A DNA stretch of 64,000 nucleotides from Rhodamnia argentea. Its lineage: Eukaryota > Streptophyta > Magnoliopsida > Myrtales > Myrtaceae. Within the stretch, counting starts at the first letter, position 1. Every line of letters starts with the position of its first letter. The position numbers and the translations under genes are program-made. Location: positions 33,648,494 through 33,712,493 of the forward strand of contig NC_063152.1 of NCBI RefSeq assembly GCF_020921035.1, given 5' to 3'. The notes below the pieces were generated by a model. It saw only the letters and a list, made by a program, of their open reading frames with translations. It made no database searches and was not told the DNA's origin. Positions 38,251-48,428 of this stretch are shown in pieces.

Positions 38251-38745
38251 ATGGAGTTTCGTGGTGCCGCCATGGATGTCCTGTGCCAACTCAAGCTCGT
38301 GCTCATCACAGCTCTCGCTCATCTGGGTCTCCTCAAACCGCATGATCGAGAGGAGGAAGAGGAAGAAGAAGAAGAAGTAGAAGAAATCCCCAAGACCATA
38401 CTCATCACGGACGGCTCGTCGGCGTCGCCCGTCCTAGTCCCAGTCCACACCCTGACGGCCATGGTCAAGAGCCAAGTCCCGGTCGTCGAGTACGCGAGGT
38501 TCCTGGAAAGACGCGGGCACGGAGCTGACGAAGGAGAGGGCAACAATGGAGGAGGGTGCGCGGTGTGCCTGAGCGGCATCGAGGAGAGGGACGAGGTCAG
38601 AGAGCTGAGCAACTGCTCCCACGCGTTCCACAGAGAGTGCTTGGATCGCTGGGTGGACCACAATCAAGTGACCTGTCCCCTCTGCCGGTCTCTGCTTTTC
38701 CCTTCCAAACGTTCTTGTTTTCTCAGCGGAAGGAGAAGAAGATGA
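38251..38745 (+). CDS. RING-H2 finger protein, probable E3 ubiquitin ligase
   Basis: Intronless, 164 residues. A C-terminal RING-H2 finger spans 103-145 with the pattern C103-x2-C106-x15-C122-x-H124-x2-H127-x2-C130-x11-C142-x2-C145, and all eight zinc ligands are present. The RHA1/RHA2/XERICO-like small RING-H2 proteins have this architecture. They transfer ubiquitin from an E2 and often act in hormone or stress signalling. The N-terminus has a moderately hydrophobic stretch (LKLVLITALAHLGLL, 14-28) that could anchor it to membrane, then an acidic run of about twelve Glu (33-45). The tail is basic (GRRRR). Two in-frame starts exist. The second (38272, GCCGCCATGG) has the stronger context and would remove seven residues. 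Target proteins are unknown. Confidence 0.88.
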   Translation: MEFRGAAMDVLCQLKLVLITALAHLGLLKPHDREEEEEEEEEVEEIPKTILITDGSSASPVLVPVHTLTAMVKSQVPVVEYARFLERRGHGADEGEGNNGGGCAVCLSGIEERDEVRELSNCSHAFHRECLDRWVDHNQVTCPLCRSLLFPSKRSCFLSGRRRR

Positions 38746-38947
38746 TGAAATGGAATTTGAGGCCTCTTCCTTTCTTTTTTCCTGTATTTTTCTCTGTTAT
38801 ACGTGGTTCCACGAAATCTGGAGTCACCTATCTTAGCCATTTGACTAATTTTCAGCTTACCCTAAGAAACCAAGAAAAAAGAATAATAACCAAAAAAAAG
38901 AAAGAAAGAAAGAATGAAAACGACGATTTTGAATTAGTCTCAAGAAG

Positions 38948-39068
38948 GTGAATACACTTCGAATTAATGAACCTCTATAGATCTATCACTCCCTTTAGGG
39001 AGGCGCAGCCTTAGAGTAGGACCATTGAGCGAGCTTGAGGTGAACAACTCGACCCCCAATTTCGGGCT
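38948..39068 (+). repeat. Dispersed repeat, copy 1
   Basis: It matches 43680-43798 in the same orientation. Shared text includes TTCGAATTAATGAA/TTTGAATTAATGAA, GCAGCCTTAGA and AACTTGACC-like phrases. Non-coding. It directly abuts the inverted-repeat element that follows. Confidence 0.6.
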
Positions 39069-39072
39069 CTTG

Positions 39073-39509
39073 AAGTTATCGTGAAAGTACAATTGAGTTC
39101 TAAAACTTGCAAAAAGTATAATCAAGTCCTAAACCTTATTAAATGGGTACAATCGAATCCTTCTATTAACTTTGTCCAGCTTAGCTAACAGGAGAAGGCG
39201 ACGTGATTTTTCTTTCATATTTTCTCTCATCTACATAGCAATGACGTAGTTAAAATAATGTAAAAAAGAAGAAGAAGCGGTAGCAAGGATCAGGCAGCAA
39301 GGGGCAGCCCTCGTCGCTGGGAAGGGTTTGTAGTGGTGGGAAAATCGTCGCCGGGGGTCACGGCCCACCCTTAGAGGCGGCGAGGGTTGCCGGCCCTTTG
39401 CTAGGGCTCGGTGATCCCCAACGACCAGTATCCCACCACCGCCGACCGTTCTTGGCGGTGGTGAGTGGAGGCAAGGGTAGCCCTCACCATCGTCACACTG
39501 TCGCTACCC

Positions 39510-39543
<34 letters not shown>

Positions 39544-39768
39544 AAAAAATAAATTTTAATAAAACATATCAAAAAATAGATTTGGATCAAAACGACGTCG
39601 TTTTAGCCTCATAGGAAAGCAAAAATATTAAAAAAAGGTCAGGTCAGCATTTAGTTAGCCAAATTGGATGTAGTTAATGAAAGGACTTGATTGCATCAAT
39701 TTGACAAGTTTTAGAATTTGATTGCACCGTGCAAGTTTTAGGATTAAATTATATTTTCATGATAAGTT
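39073..39768. mobile_element. Non-autonomous element with about 120-bp imperfect inverted ends
   Basis: The left end (AGTTATCGTGAAAGTACAAT... AATCAAGTCCTAAACC... TTAGCTAAC) matches the reverse complement of the right end over about 120 bp. The centre is GC-rich (GGCGAGGGTTGCCGG), then a long poly-T (39509-39537) and the palindrome AACGACGTCGTT. No protein is encoded. A target duplication is not clear, so the superfamily is undecided; Mutator-like elements can have such long ends. Confidence 0.75.
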
Positions 39769-40837
39769 TTAGGACTCTCAATGAACATTGAAAAAGAACA
39801 AAATAATAATAACATAACTAATGGTAAGATTTGATCATCCGAAGCACGAGGGAGAATGCGTTTATGTACCTTTGGAGCTGGCAGCTCCAAAAAGTTAATG
39901 TCAAGAACAGATAATGATAAAGCAGTAGAAAGTACAGCATAACGCCAAACGAAATGCGAGTCACTTTCGTGGTAACTACTGATTTGAGCTTCATTCTTTT
40001 ATCCAACTCATGGAAATTTCGGACCTGTTTCGCCGAAATTTCTCTCATAAAGAAAAGCATCTTTTATAGAAAATAGTTGTTTGGCTTTTAAACGTAGAAA
40101 AAGAGTCCTGTGGTGCTTCCCGACAGGAGCGATCCAGAAAATCAAGAAATCAAGAGGTAGGACCTTCAATAAAATTGTAGCAATGTAAACCAAATCGAGT
40201 TTGACTCCACGACAAAGCCTGGACACGCTTCGACCGAAGACCGGAGTTTGACTCCACGAAAAAAACGTTTGGGATAAAGATAAATATCGAAGTTCGACTC
40301 GATGACGGGGACATGAAATTTACAGCTAAGAAATTTAAAACGCAGCACAAAATGTAAAGATAAAAATAAATTTGTTTGGTTTGTTCGAAGGATTTTTTCG
40401 ATAAATGTTTGGTGGTATTTGTAATAGTTGACTAAGTGATTGCTCCTTGACGGTTGCAGCTTCTGAAGCATCCTTATTGATTGCTTCTACATCTGCTACC
40501 CTTCACGAGCTGTTCGACCACGTCCTTGGGCCGTTTTCTCTGGCTCACGCAATGGATCATGTAACCGTCGACAGTTCTCCAAGGACCTGAAGCGATTTGA
40601 TTCCGTTCGATTTCAGCCTCACCGATCGTGCCGACATTCTTCACTCTTCACGGATCACATGACCGAGTCTTCACGTGCCGTGCACATGCTCTTCTCATGT
40701 CCTAATATTTCACTTCAGTATCTTCTTCGCCTTGTGCCTCAAGCATATGTGTCGATGGGCAAATTATTTTTAGTGTCAAACAGGTCCGCAAGCATTATCA
40801 TATAGCGGGGCTAGTGCATTCTTTTGAAAGGAACTTA
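39769..40837. other. Intergenic, no gene supported
   Basis: No recognised coding sequence. A short phrase (GAGTTTGACTCCACGA) occurs twice at about 40198 and 40245. Confidence 0.4.
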
Positions 40838-41068
40838 GGATGTGTTTGCTTCACGAAAAAATCAAGATTTGGAAAGCGTTTTCCGAAAAATGATTGGTTG
40901 TATCTCTTTTAAAGATTAGTCAACAAAAAATGCTTTTTTCTATACCTAACTATTTTTGTGGGTTGATGAAAATATTTCGCATTAGTTCATTTTTGTAAGT
41001 GATACAAGCGACAATTTTTCGAAAAAAGGTTCTCCAAATCTTGAATTTTTCGAGAAACAAACGCATTC
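40838..41068. mobile_element. Tourist-like MITE (PIF/Harbinger type) with TTA target duplication
   Basis: It begins GGATGTGTTTGCTTCACG and ends CAAACGCATTC. The inverted ends match over about 60 bp with few mismatches. TTA flanks it on both sides (40835-40837 and 41069-41071), the 3-bp duplication typical of PIF/Harbinger elements. It is 231 bp with no coding capacity. The high match of its ends suggests it is fairly young. Confidence 0.8.
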
Positions 41069-41289
41069 TTAAGCTCGGTTTGTTTTTTGGGCTGGTTTCG
41101 CGAAAGATGAATGGTTTGAAAAATATTTTTTTAGAAAAATAAATAATGAGGCTAATCGCACATCCCTGTTGTGAAGAACTAAATTGGAGTTTCCAAAGAG
41201 GATGCGCAACATAAATAATCTGATGAAAGGCCACAATAGTTGGCCAGTCCTTATTTGATGACTCGCCTCGGCCGATCCTGTCGTTTCTA

Positions 41290-41890
41290 TAGTATTATCA
41301 TTCTACGTCAACCGTTGGTAGGATCATCTCAGTTCAAATTGCACGTGCACCGGATTTTCACAAGACCCATATCATCTTTTTTTTTTTTTTTTGGTCGGAA
41401 CCCATATCATCTCGGTTGGTCGGCAAAGTCGTCGATTTCTATATCGATCGATCGGGAGGCTTTTGTGGAATTCAAAAGTTGCCTTGGACAGCGATTCGGC
41501 TGTATCCTCGTAACATGGGCAAAGCTGTTAGCCTGATAATAATGTCGGTTATTTCTAACTACACGATCTCTCAATCAATGGTTCCTTTATGCAAAACACA
41601 CGGTGATGGTATGCCAGACATATTGAAAATTGATTTTTAACAATAAGATATTAAATTTCAGAATAATTCGCATCTAAATTTAAGCTGTTCATATTGGCCA
41701 AAAGTATAACATTAACTACATGCCCGACATCTCGAGGCTCGAGTCGGTTGAGAGCGGCCTCGTTGAGTGATTCATAAGTTAACATCTATGCCCCCCGCCC
41801 CACTCAATGGACATCACCTTATCTTGTTGTTACTCTTAACACTCTTTTTGGGAAGTTGACTCACATGGAACATGTTATAAATCATTACAA
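41290..41890 (+). repeat. Duplicated non-coding block, copy 2
   Basis: Partner of 36230-37560 in the same orientation. It has its own short poly-T insert at about 41377-41394. Non-coding in both copies. Confidence 0.65.
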
Positions 41891-42098
41891 TTAGCATCGG
41901 AGCAGAACCCCTTCAATAGGAGATGCGGTTCGTACACGAACCATGCCCATAACCAATCCAATGGGGCCAAGAGTGATTGCCAAGATAAGATGGCTCGAAC
42001 AAGATAAAACTCTTCGAAAGCTATCTTCTTTTTGTTTTTTATATAAAAAAAAGGAGGTGTTACCCTAATCGATCGAATCGTGACTAACGAGTCTTGTC

Positions 42099-42468
42099 AA
42101 CTAATTAAGTTAAAAATAGATATTCTGACTGACAACCAATCTATCCCTTATCTTCTACAAGAACCGGAGAATAGTCCTTGGGCTTTTAGAGGCCTGTTTA
42201 TGAATTGTAAAACCATCATGACCCAGTTGGGCACGGATGCAATGAAGGTAACTTATGTCCCACGTACGGAAAATGGTGCTGCCGATTGGGTTGCGAAGGC
42301 CCATCGAAAAAACTTGCTCCCAACTAACTGGTTGGTTAAACCCCCCAACCCCTTTGGAATTTATTTTGTTACGATTTTCAGAATGCTAGTTCATGTAATT
42401 CGGTTTCTCGTTGAATGAAAGGAGTACCGCAGTTTGAACCAAAAAAAAAAAAAAACTAATTAAGTTAA
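42099..42468 (+). mobile_element. 5'-truncated LINE 3' end with 15-bp target duplications
   Basis: The body at 42114-42453 encodes an RNase-H-like C-terminal piece (LTDNQSIPYLLQEPENSPW, YVPRTENGAADWVAKAHRK) typical of the last domain of plant L1-type LINEs. It ends in a poly-A tail (42440-42453). The 15-bp sequence AACTAATTAAGTTAA occurs at 42099-42113 and again at 42454-42468, a perfect target duplication. Only the last roughly 340 bp of the element were inserted. The frame is open to a stop at 42416-42418, before the tail, so the insertion is likely recent. Confidence 0.85.
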
Positions 42469-43679
42469 CCAATCTTAGGACGCGAAAAATTCAAATAATG
42501 AATTTTGATTTCTCAAAATGGATTTAATGAAATACAACAAATGATCCATCAGTTAATTGCAACTCTTGTCGAGGAGAAACTGTCGAGTGGTTTCAAACTA
42601 CCACGTCATCAGCCCATGTGGCACTGGCATATATGAGTCCATGTGGATCCATTAACACGTGGCTTTGATGTGGACGGGCCGAAAATTAAAATTAAAATCG
42701 GAGCTGCCTTTTACTCCCTCCTCTGCTCTTTTTCGCCAAAAGCCCATACACAAGCAAATAATAAATGCCATCATTTAACTCTCTCTCTCTCTCTCTCTCT
42801 CTCTTCAATTTCGGCTTCTTTACCTTACCGTCGTCTCTGCCAAGAGAAAACTGAGCGAGATTGAGACCGAGAACAATGGACGGACGGTGTTACGCATCAG
42901 ACCACCACCACCGAACGCCGCATGCCACTCCCTATTCTGCTTGGCCGCGGCTCGAATAGACTGGAAGTGAATTCTTCCCGCTTGAAGTTCCGTTGCTGGT
43001 GCCAATTTAGCGAAAATGAAAAAAATGTAAGTAAGTGTAGGAGTTTTTGTACGTCAATGCATTACTTCGTTCATGATAGATCAAAAATGGGTTTCGTTAA
43101 AACAATATATGTAAAACAATATTTGGACCTTGTGAATATGCGCTTCTAACCCAGCATCACGACGATGACCTCCACGCTACTCCCTTTCAGAAACCGAAGC
43201 AAAAAAAATAAATTTGAGGTAAGACGCGTTAAAGCAAGCAATGGTTTTAGAATAACAATAAATGTAAAAGCAACAAGCTTCGTAACAAAATCGCCAGCCA
43301 TTTTTTTTTTAGTTTATTTAACAAAATCACTTCTCTCCAAGATACCGAAAGGAAAAACCTTATAGCAGGTAACACAACCAAAAATTCGCAAGGTATTCTT
43401 AGTTAATGGGAGCAGCAGGCGAACCCTATTCAGACATTTCGTTGAACAGGTGGTGGGCGACTTGACTAGATCGTTTAGGCTCAAAACTCAGGCAACTATT
43501 CATGCTGGACTATTAATGAACCCTAGCTTGCATGTATACGTTGAGGGTGCTATTTTCTCCCTGTCAGGCCCTGTCCCTCCAATCCAAACCGTTCCATGCC
43601 ATATATATACATGCTTACACCACCATCTGTTTTTTTGCTTCCGCTAGAGTCTACCCAATTCCTTGCACCAGAAGAGTTT
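42469..43679. other. Intergenic, promoter-like CT tract but no gene
   Basis: A (CT)n run at about 42780-42803 with a TATA-poor upstream looks like a plant leader, but no convincing reading frame follows. The rest is AT-rich and non-coding. Confidence 0.4.
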
Positions 43680-43798
43680 ACTCCACTTTGAATTAATGAA
43701 TCTCCAGATCTCTAGCACTAACGTTTGTATACAGCAGCCTTAGAATTAGACCTGATGGTGACAGCTTGAATCGAACAACTTGACCTCAATTTTGATCC
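43680..43798 (+). repeat. Dispersed repeat, copy 2
   Basis: Same orientation partner of 38948-39068. Non-coding, diverged by scattered substitutions. Confidence 0.6.
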
Positions 43799-44059
43799 CA
43801 AAACCATCCTCACAATCTGTTTATCATGTCAAAAACAATACACGATTAATGGGCGAAATTCGACCGTGCCGATCTTCATGTGATTTCGGACATCGGTTTT
43901 TCCTCCAAAGATAAGAGGAAAATTTCGAACTTTCAATTCTGTCGTTGGTCGAATCCCTAAGATTTTTGAGCACGCACGAGTGAAAGTCTTATGGTTGAAT
44001 CGGACAACTTAAGGTCTTGTAAAGACGTGGGAAGCGGATGTCCTTATCACTTAGGCCAA

Positions 44060-44295
44060 GGTCCTAGTTATGGGCTTTCCGAATTTGAGGTTGGCTCTCT
44101 GCAGCAGAGAGTCCAATAAGGTAGTAGATTGGATTGCTAAAGCCTAAAGGAATAAATCCCCACCTCATAATTGGCTTCCTAGCTCTTCTAAAGCCCTATG
44201 TGCCTTACTTGTTTCTAAATCAAGGCTTTTGTACTTAAATTCCTTGAGTTAGCTAATGAATTACGGCTTTTTTGACACAAAAAAAAAAAAAAAAT
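44060..44295 (+). mobile_element. LINE 3'-end fragment
   Basis: The frame reads SNKVVDWIAKA and then HNWLPSSSKALCAL, the same RNase-H tail as at 42114-42453, followed by poly-A (about 44279-44294). It contains a stop within the tail domain and no clear target duplication, so it is older than the 42.1 kb copy. Confidence 0.65.
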
Positions 44296-46997
44296 CTGCC
44301 GTGGTCGCTATAGATCCTTCAATAGAAAATTGAAGATTAACGGCAAAGTATAAATGTTCGGTAACGATCAAAAGAAGATTATAGTAATCTTAGAGATAGG
44401 GCTACTAGAATCACGATTGATAGCGATTAGTGATTAATTAATGAGGATGTTGGGTGAACTAATATTCACTATTTGATCCGTAGCGTCAACAAGATTATCA
44501 TCCTCGACGTATGCTAAGGTTCACCCAAAAGATAATTTTCATTCCTATGATTTTAAATTATGGAGATAGAAAGTTATTTCCAGAATAACGTACGACGTGC
44601 TTGATGGGTCATGAACAAGAGATTCGGAAGAATTCACAGACAGGGCAAATCAAACATGTTTCATGCACATCATGAGTCTTTTTATATCCAATAATTTTTC
44701 CGATAAGTAGTGTTTATGATGGTATATTCAAATCTCAACATGCGATTCGTACATCCCGACTTATACACAGAGCATAGCACAACAAATTAATTCCCTTCGG
44801 ATTTAAATTTCCTATTTGTTGTTTTCGTGCGCCAGTCCAAAATTCAAAGATGACAAGACTCTTCGGGTACGATGTCAAAAAAAAATCCGATCAAGAAACT
44901 TAAACTTATAGGCAGAGGGAGAGAGTGCGTCTGTTTCGCCCGTAGATTTCATGGTAAAGCAAAATATTTCCTCCGGAAGTCATTTTCAAGGAAAATGGTT
45001 GGTTTTCATCCCTTTGGTGTTTTAAGGAAAGTGAAAGTCGTTTTTCTCCAATCTAAGCTCATTCTTTCCCGTCCATGGAAAACGTTTTTCTATAGATCGA
45101 TAAGTTTTCCGTCATCCAAACATCGAAAAAGTCAGAAAATAATTTCTTGAAAACAGTTTCCTTCAAACAAACGGACCCTGAATAAAGATAAAGGGCGAAT
45201 AAATCTCGTGGACAGACGACGTGGCAACGTACGAGATGCCGAAGACCCTGATTGGTCCCAATCAAGAAGCATTCCTATGCTTGTGGGCTCGCAGCTCGAT
45301 TCTGCTTGAAGCAAGAGACAACCGGACAAGATAAAAAAGTGCAAGGTACTCAAGGCCAACGAAAGCGATAAATGGGTTGTTGGGGGCCCATCTGGCGTCG
45401 ACTTCAGGATTGCACGTGAGCACGTGCCATTAGATCACGTGCCATTGTATAATTACACCGCTTAACCTCTAAATACGGGTGATTAACCCGATCCGCCATG
45501 GATCGCGTGCAAAACTACCGTCTTATTTCCCACGCACCCGACGGCCGCGAGGGTCATTGCATAGGTTCATTCGCGACGAACTTAGGCTCTCTCTCTCTCT
45601 CTCTCTCTCGAGAATGGCTTGAGTTATTGGAGCATTGAGAAAAGAGATCGGACCTGATACTTCTCCGGATCGGGATGCCTTGACCGGGACGTCAAGGCAT
45701 CCATTCTATTCATGACGACGCGTGATTTTTAAAAGCTATTTTTTTTTTTGTTATATACTAGTATAACTTTTATAGAAGCATAACGTTTAATTATTAACAA
45801 AAAAATCTTATCTAACTTTGCCTTTTCAATTTATATAACATTGATATGACACGCGACACGACATGTCATTTTCAAAAAAATAGGAAATTTTGACATATTA
45901 TATATTAAATGTATATTATCATGCATATATAAGATATTAGTCGTGCGTTTCTTTTTCTCTTCTTTTTTCTATCAGAAATTCACGACTAGGTTTTTTTGGA
46001 TTATCTGAGTATATGACTAAAATATATATATTTTTGATAAATTTACATTTTGACCGTTAACTTATTGACAATGCTTAAAATTGATCCGGCGAGTATCTAG
46101 ATGCCGAACTCGCATGTCGCTGGCATGTCCGGATTGCTAATCGCATGTCGATTGCATGTCGGAGAGTGTGTCGTGTCTCTTGAAGAGTGTCGGTACTGCA
46201 TAATTTTTAGCGTCAATGAACTGTATACACGCTGAGTTTCACCTTATTTCAGTTACACGTCCGCTTGGATCACGGTTATTTATCATTAAACGACGGTCCA
46301 AAAACGACGTATAGTTCATGGAATCACCAAGACTAAAGTCAAGTCGCACTGCTCGAACCACGTTCGTTCACCAACTCAACCCAGCAATGATGAATAATTA
46401 CAAAAATAAGAGAATTTTTTTTATCCATCACGTCCCCATAAGTGTTTGTCGTTTTGCTCCTCCTTTGTCGTTTTTAATTGTGTCATGTTGTCCAGGTGGA
46501 CGGCTAATTTGCTATTGACATCTTCAATTCCAACCGGTTGGCATGTAGCTCCTACCAGTCAAATCGGTCAACGGTTCACTGACAAATTGCTCGTGAATAT
46601 CCAAAAATAAAATTAACCGAGCAGTGTCAGGAAAACTGAAATTCCATTTTAAATTGGGGAAAAAGGCACAAAAATAAAAGAAGAAGAAGAAGAAGAAAAC
46701 CATCGGCGTCGGGCTACTTACAACCCGACCCGAACAAAAGCCAAACATATATATATCCTCCACAAATTCGACAAGCGTCACCGACAAAAGCATAAATACA
46801 TGGAAATCGCATAATACTTTCATGAATACGATCCGCATGACAATAAGACAATATCGAGTATCTTAGATTATTGTCTGATATTTAGATTAGTGGATTATTA
46901 CTAGCTATCGAGAACAACTTAGACAAATCAAAATAGATCATAACTCATATTATAATTTGTGTATGATGAGCCGAATATTTATACTCATTAATTATAG
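44296..46997. other. Intergenic repeat-rich region
   Basis: At about 44920-45180 a Tourist- or hAT-like relic is suggested by TTTCGCCCGTAG-type and AAACAAACGGACCCTG end phrases. At 45413-45441 lie three G-boxes (listed separately), followed by a (CT)n run at 45590-45609 with no usable reading frame after it. At about 45850-46200 are CACGACATGTC/GTGTCGTGTC phrases in opposite orientation, typical of another low-copy plant repeat. An AT run lies near 46749. Confidence 0.4.
45413..45441. promoter_or_regulatory. Cluster of three G-boxes (CACGTG)
   Basis: CACGTG occurs at 45413-45418, 45421-45426 and 45436-45441. G-boxes bind bHLH and bZIP factors in plants. No gene follows closely on either strand, so the cluster may be orphan or part of a mobile element. 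Confidence 0.55.
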
Positions 46998-47526
46998 AAT
47001 TAATACCAGGAAAAATTTCAAATTGGTATACTTGCCCAAACTATTTTTTTTGATCGGAATCTTAAACTGATACACTTATAATAAATTTATCATAAATTAA
47101 TTTTTTGATCAAAAACTTGTATACTTGTGATAAATATATCATCCGTTAGTTTTCACTAACTTAGATCAATGCCACGAAAAATCCTAAATTGATACACTTG
47201 TGACAAATAGAGAGTAGAAATCCTAAAGTGGTACACTCGTCGATTGTCATATGTCATCAATCTTAGCAATTTGACGATAAAATTTAACGAAAACTAACAA
47301 CGGGTAAATTTATCACAAATGTAACTAGTTTATGGGGTTTTTTGTGATAAAAAAAAATAGTTTTGAGTAAATTTATCATAAGTGTAGCAGTTTGATTTTT
47401 TTGGCCAAAAAATTAGTTTGTGAAAAGTTTTGTCACATGTGTACAAATTTAGGATTTATTATAGCCAAAAAAAGTTTACAATTTATCACATGGTCCTAGT
47501 TTGGGTTTGTCGTGATATTAATCCTT
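46998..47526. mobile_element. Inverted-repeat element, 'not-shown-TIR' AT-rich family
   Basis: It starts GAATTAATACC and ends GATATTAATCC, and the outer 40 bp are inverted with respect to each other. Inside, the phrase 'ttaaattggtacacttgtgataaatttatca' in variant form recurs in both orientations many times. Same family as 37777-38080. No coding capacity. Confidence 0.65.
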
Positions 47527-48245
47527 AACAATATTCAATCAATGTGTTGAAACATAATATGTATGTCAAATGAGTTATATATGGGTTGCGAATGAGTCAT
47601 AGATAATTTTACAACTTATATAGACTCGGACCATCTTTATCATTCTCTTTTTATTCTCTCTCACTCTCACTCGATCTTACGCTCACTCACTCCGTACTCT
47701 CATATCGGTTTGGGCATAATTTCGTAAATTTAACTAATATGAAAGTATTTTAAGAATATATGTCCAGTTAGGAATGAATTGGGTCAATCGTGAATCACTA
47801 ACCAAGCAAAAAAAAAAAAAAACGTGAATCACTAGATTTGCGTTGAAAAATGAGTCAAAACGAATCTATTTGGATTAGACCATTTTCTATCCGACCCAAA
47901 TTCGATCCACCCGTTCATCGAGTGTGCGTGATACATTCCCGATTTTCGTTTCGATAATTATGTACGATTTTAAACCCTTTGGATTATGATATTGTACATG
48001 CATAAAAGTCATGCGGACCGCCAATCACCTTACGGGGCGGAGTCACAGACAATGCATGTGAAATGTCCGGATAATTTTTGTGAAAATGTTTATACGAAGA
48101 TTAGATGGGTAAACGCCAAATAATTAAGTCAATATTTATGTACATCGATATGCTTAAATAATGAAAAAAGGATTTCTGATTTGTTTTTTGTTTTTTCATT
48201 TTCGGGATTTTGGTTGGGGGCAGCAAACACCTCCCCAAGCGTCGG
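47527..48245. other. Intergenic upstream of MTP1
   Basis: No coding sequence; a poly-A run near 47810. The last 200 bp probably contain the MTP1 promoter. Confidence 0.4.
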
Positions 48246-48253
48246 TATAAGAG
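48246..48253 (+). promoter_or_regulatory. Candidate TATA box of MTP1
   Basis: TATAAGAG lies about 35 bp before a GA-rich stretch likely to be the start of the 5' untranslated exon. Confidence 0.4.
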
Positions 48254-48281
48254 CACGAGGCGAAGCTGGCGACGGAAGAAG

Positions 48282-48347
48282 ATGGCGGACTGCTCTCTCC
48301 ACCAAAACCCCGACGGAATCACAGAGATGAAGACGAGGGAAACCTAG
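48282..48347 (+). CDS. Upstream ORF of 21 codons in the MTP1 leader
   Basis: ATGGCGGACTGC opens a 21-residue frame (MADCSLHQNPDGITEMKTRE plus T) that ends at TAG 48345-48347. It lies in the presumed first non-coding exon of MTP1, upstream of the leader intron. The GAAGATGGCG context is favourable for initiation, so it could modulate translation of the zinc transporter. That the exon is transcribed is inferred. Confidence 0.4.
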   Translation: MADCSLHQNPDGITEMKTRET

Positions 48348-48428
48348 TTGGAGCGTCAGGACTCCACTCCGAAAACCTTTGACGGTCGAGGATTAACCTC
48401 CATCTCCGAATCTCAAGCCCGGAGCAAG

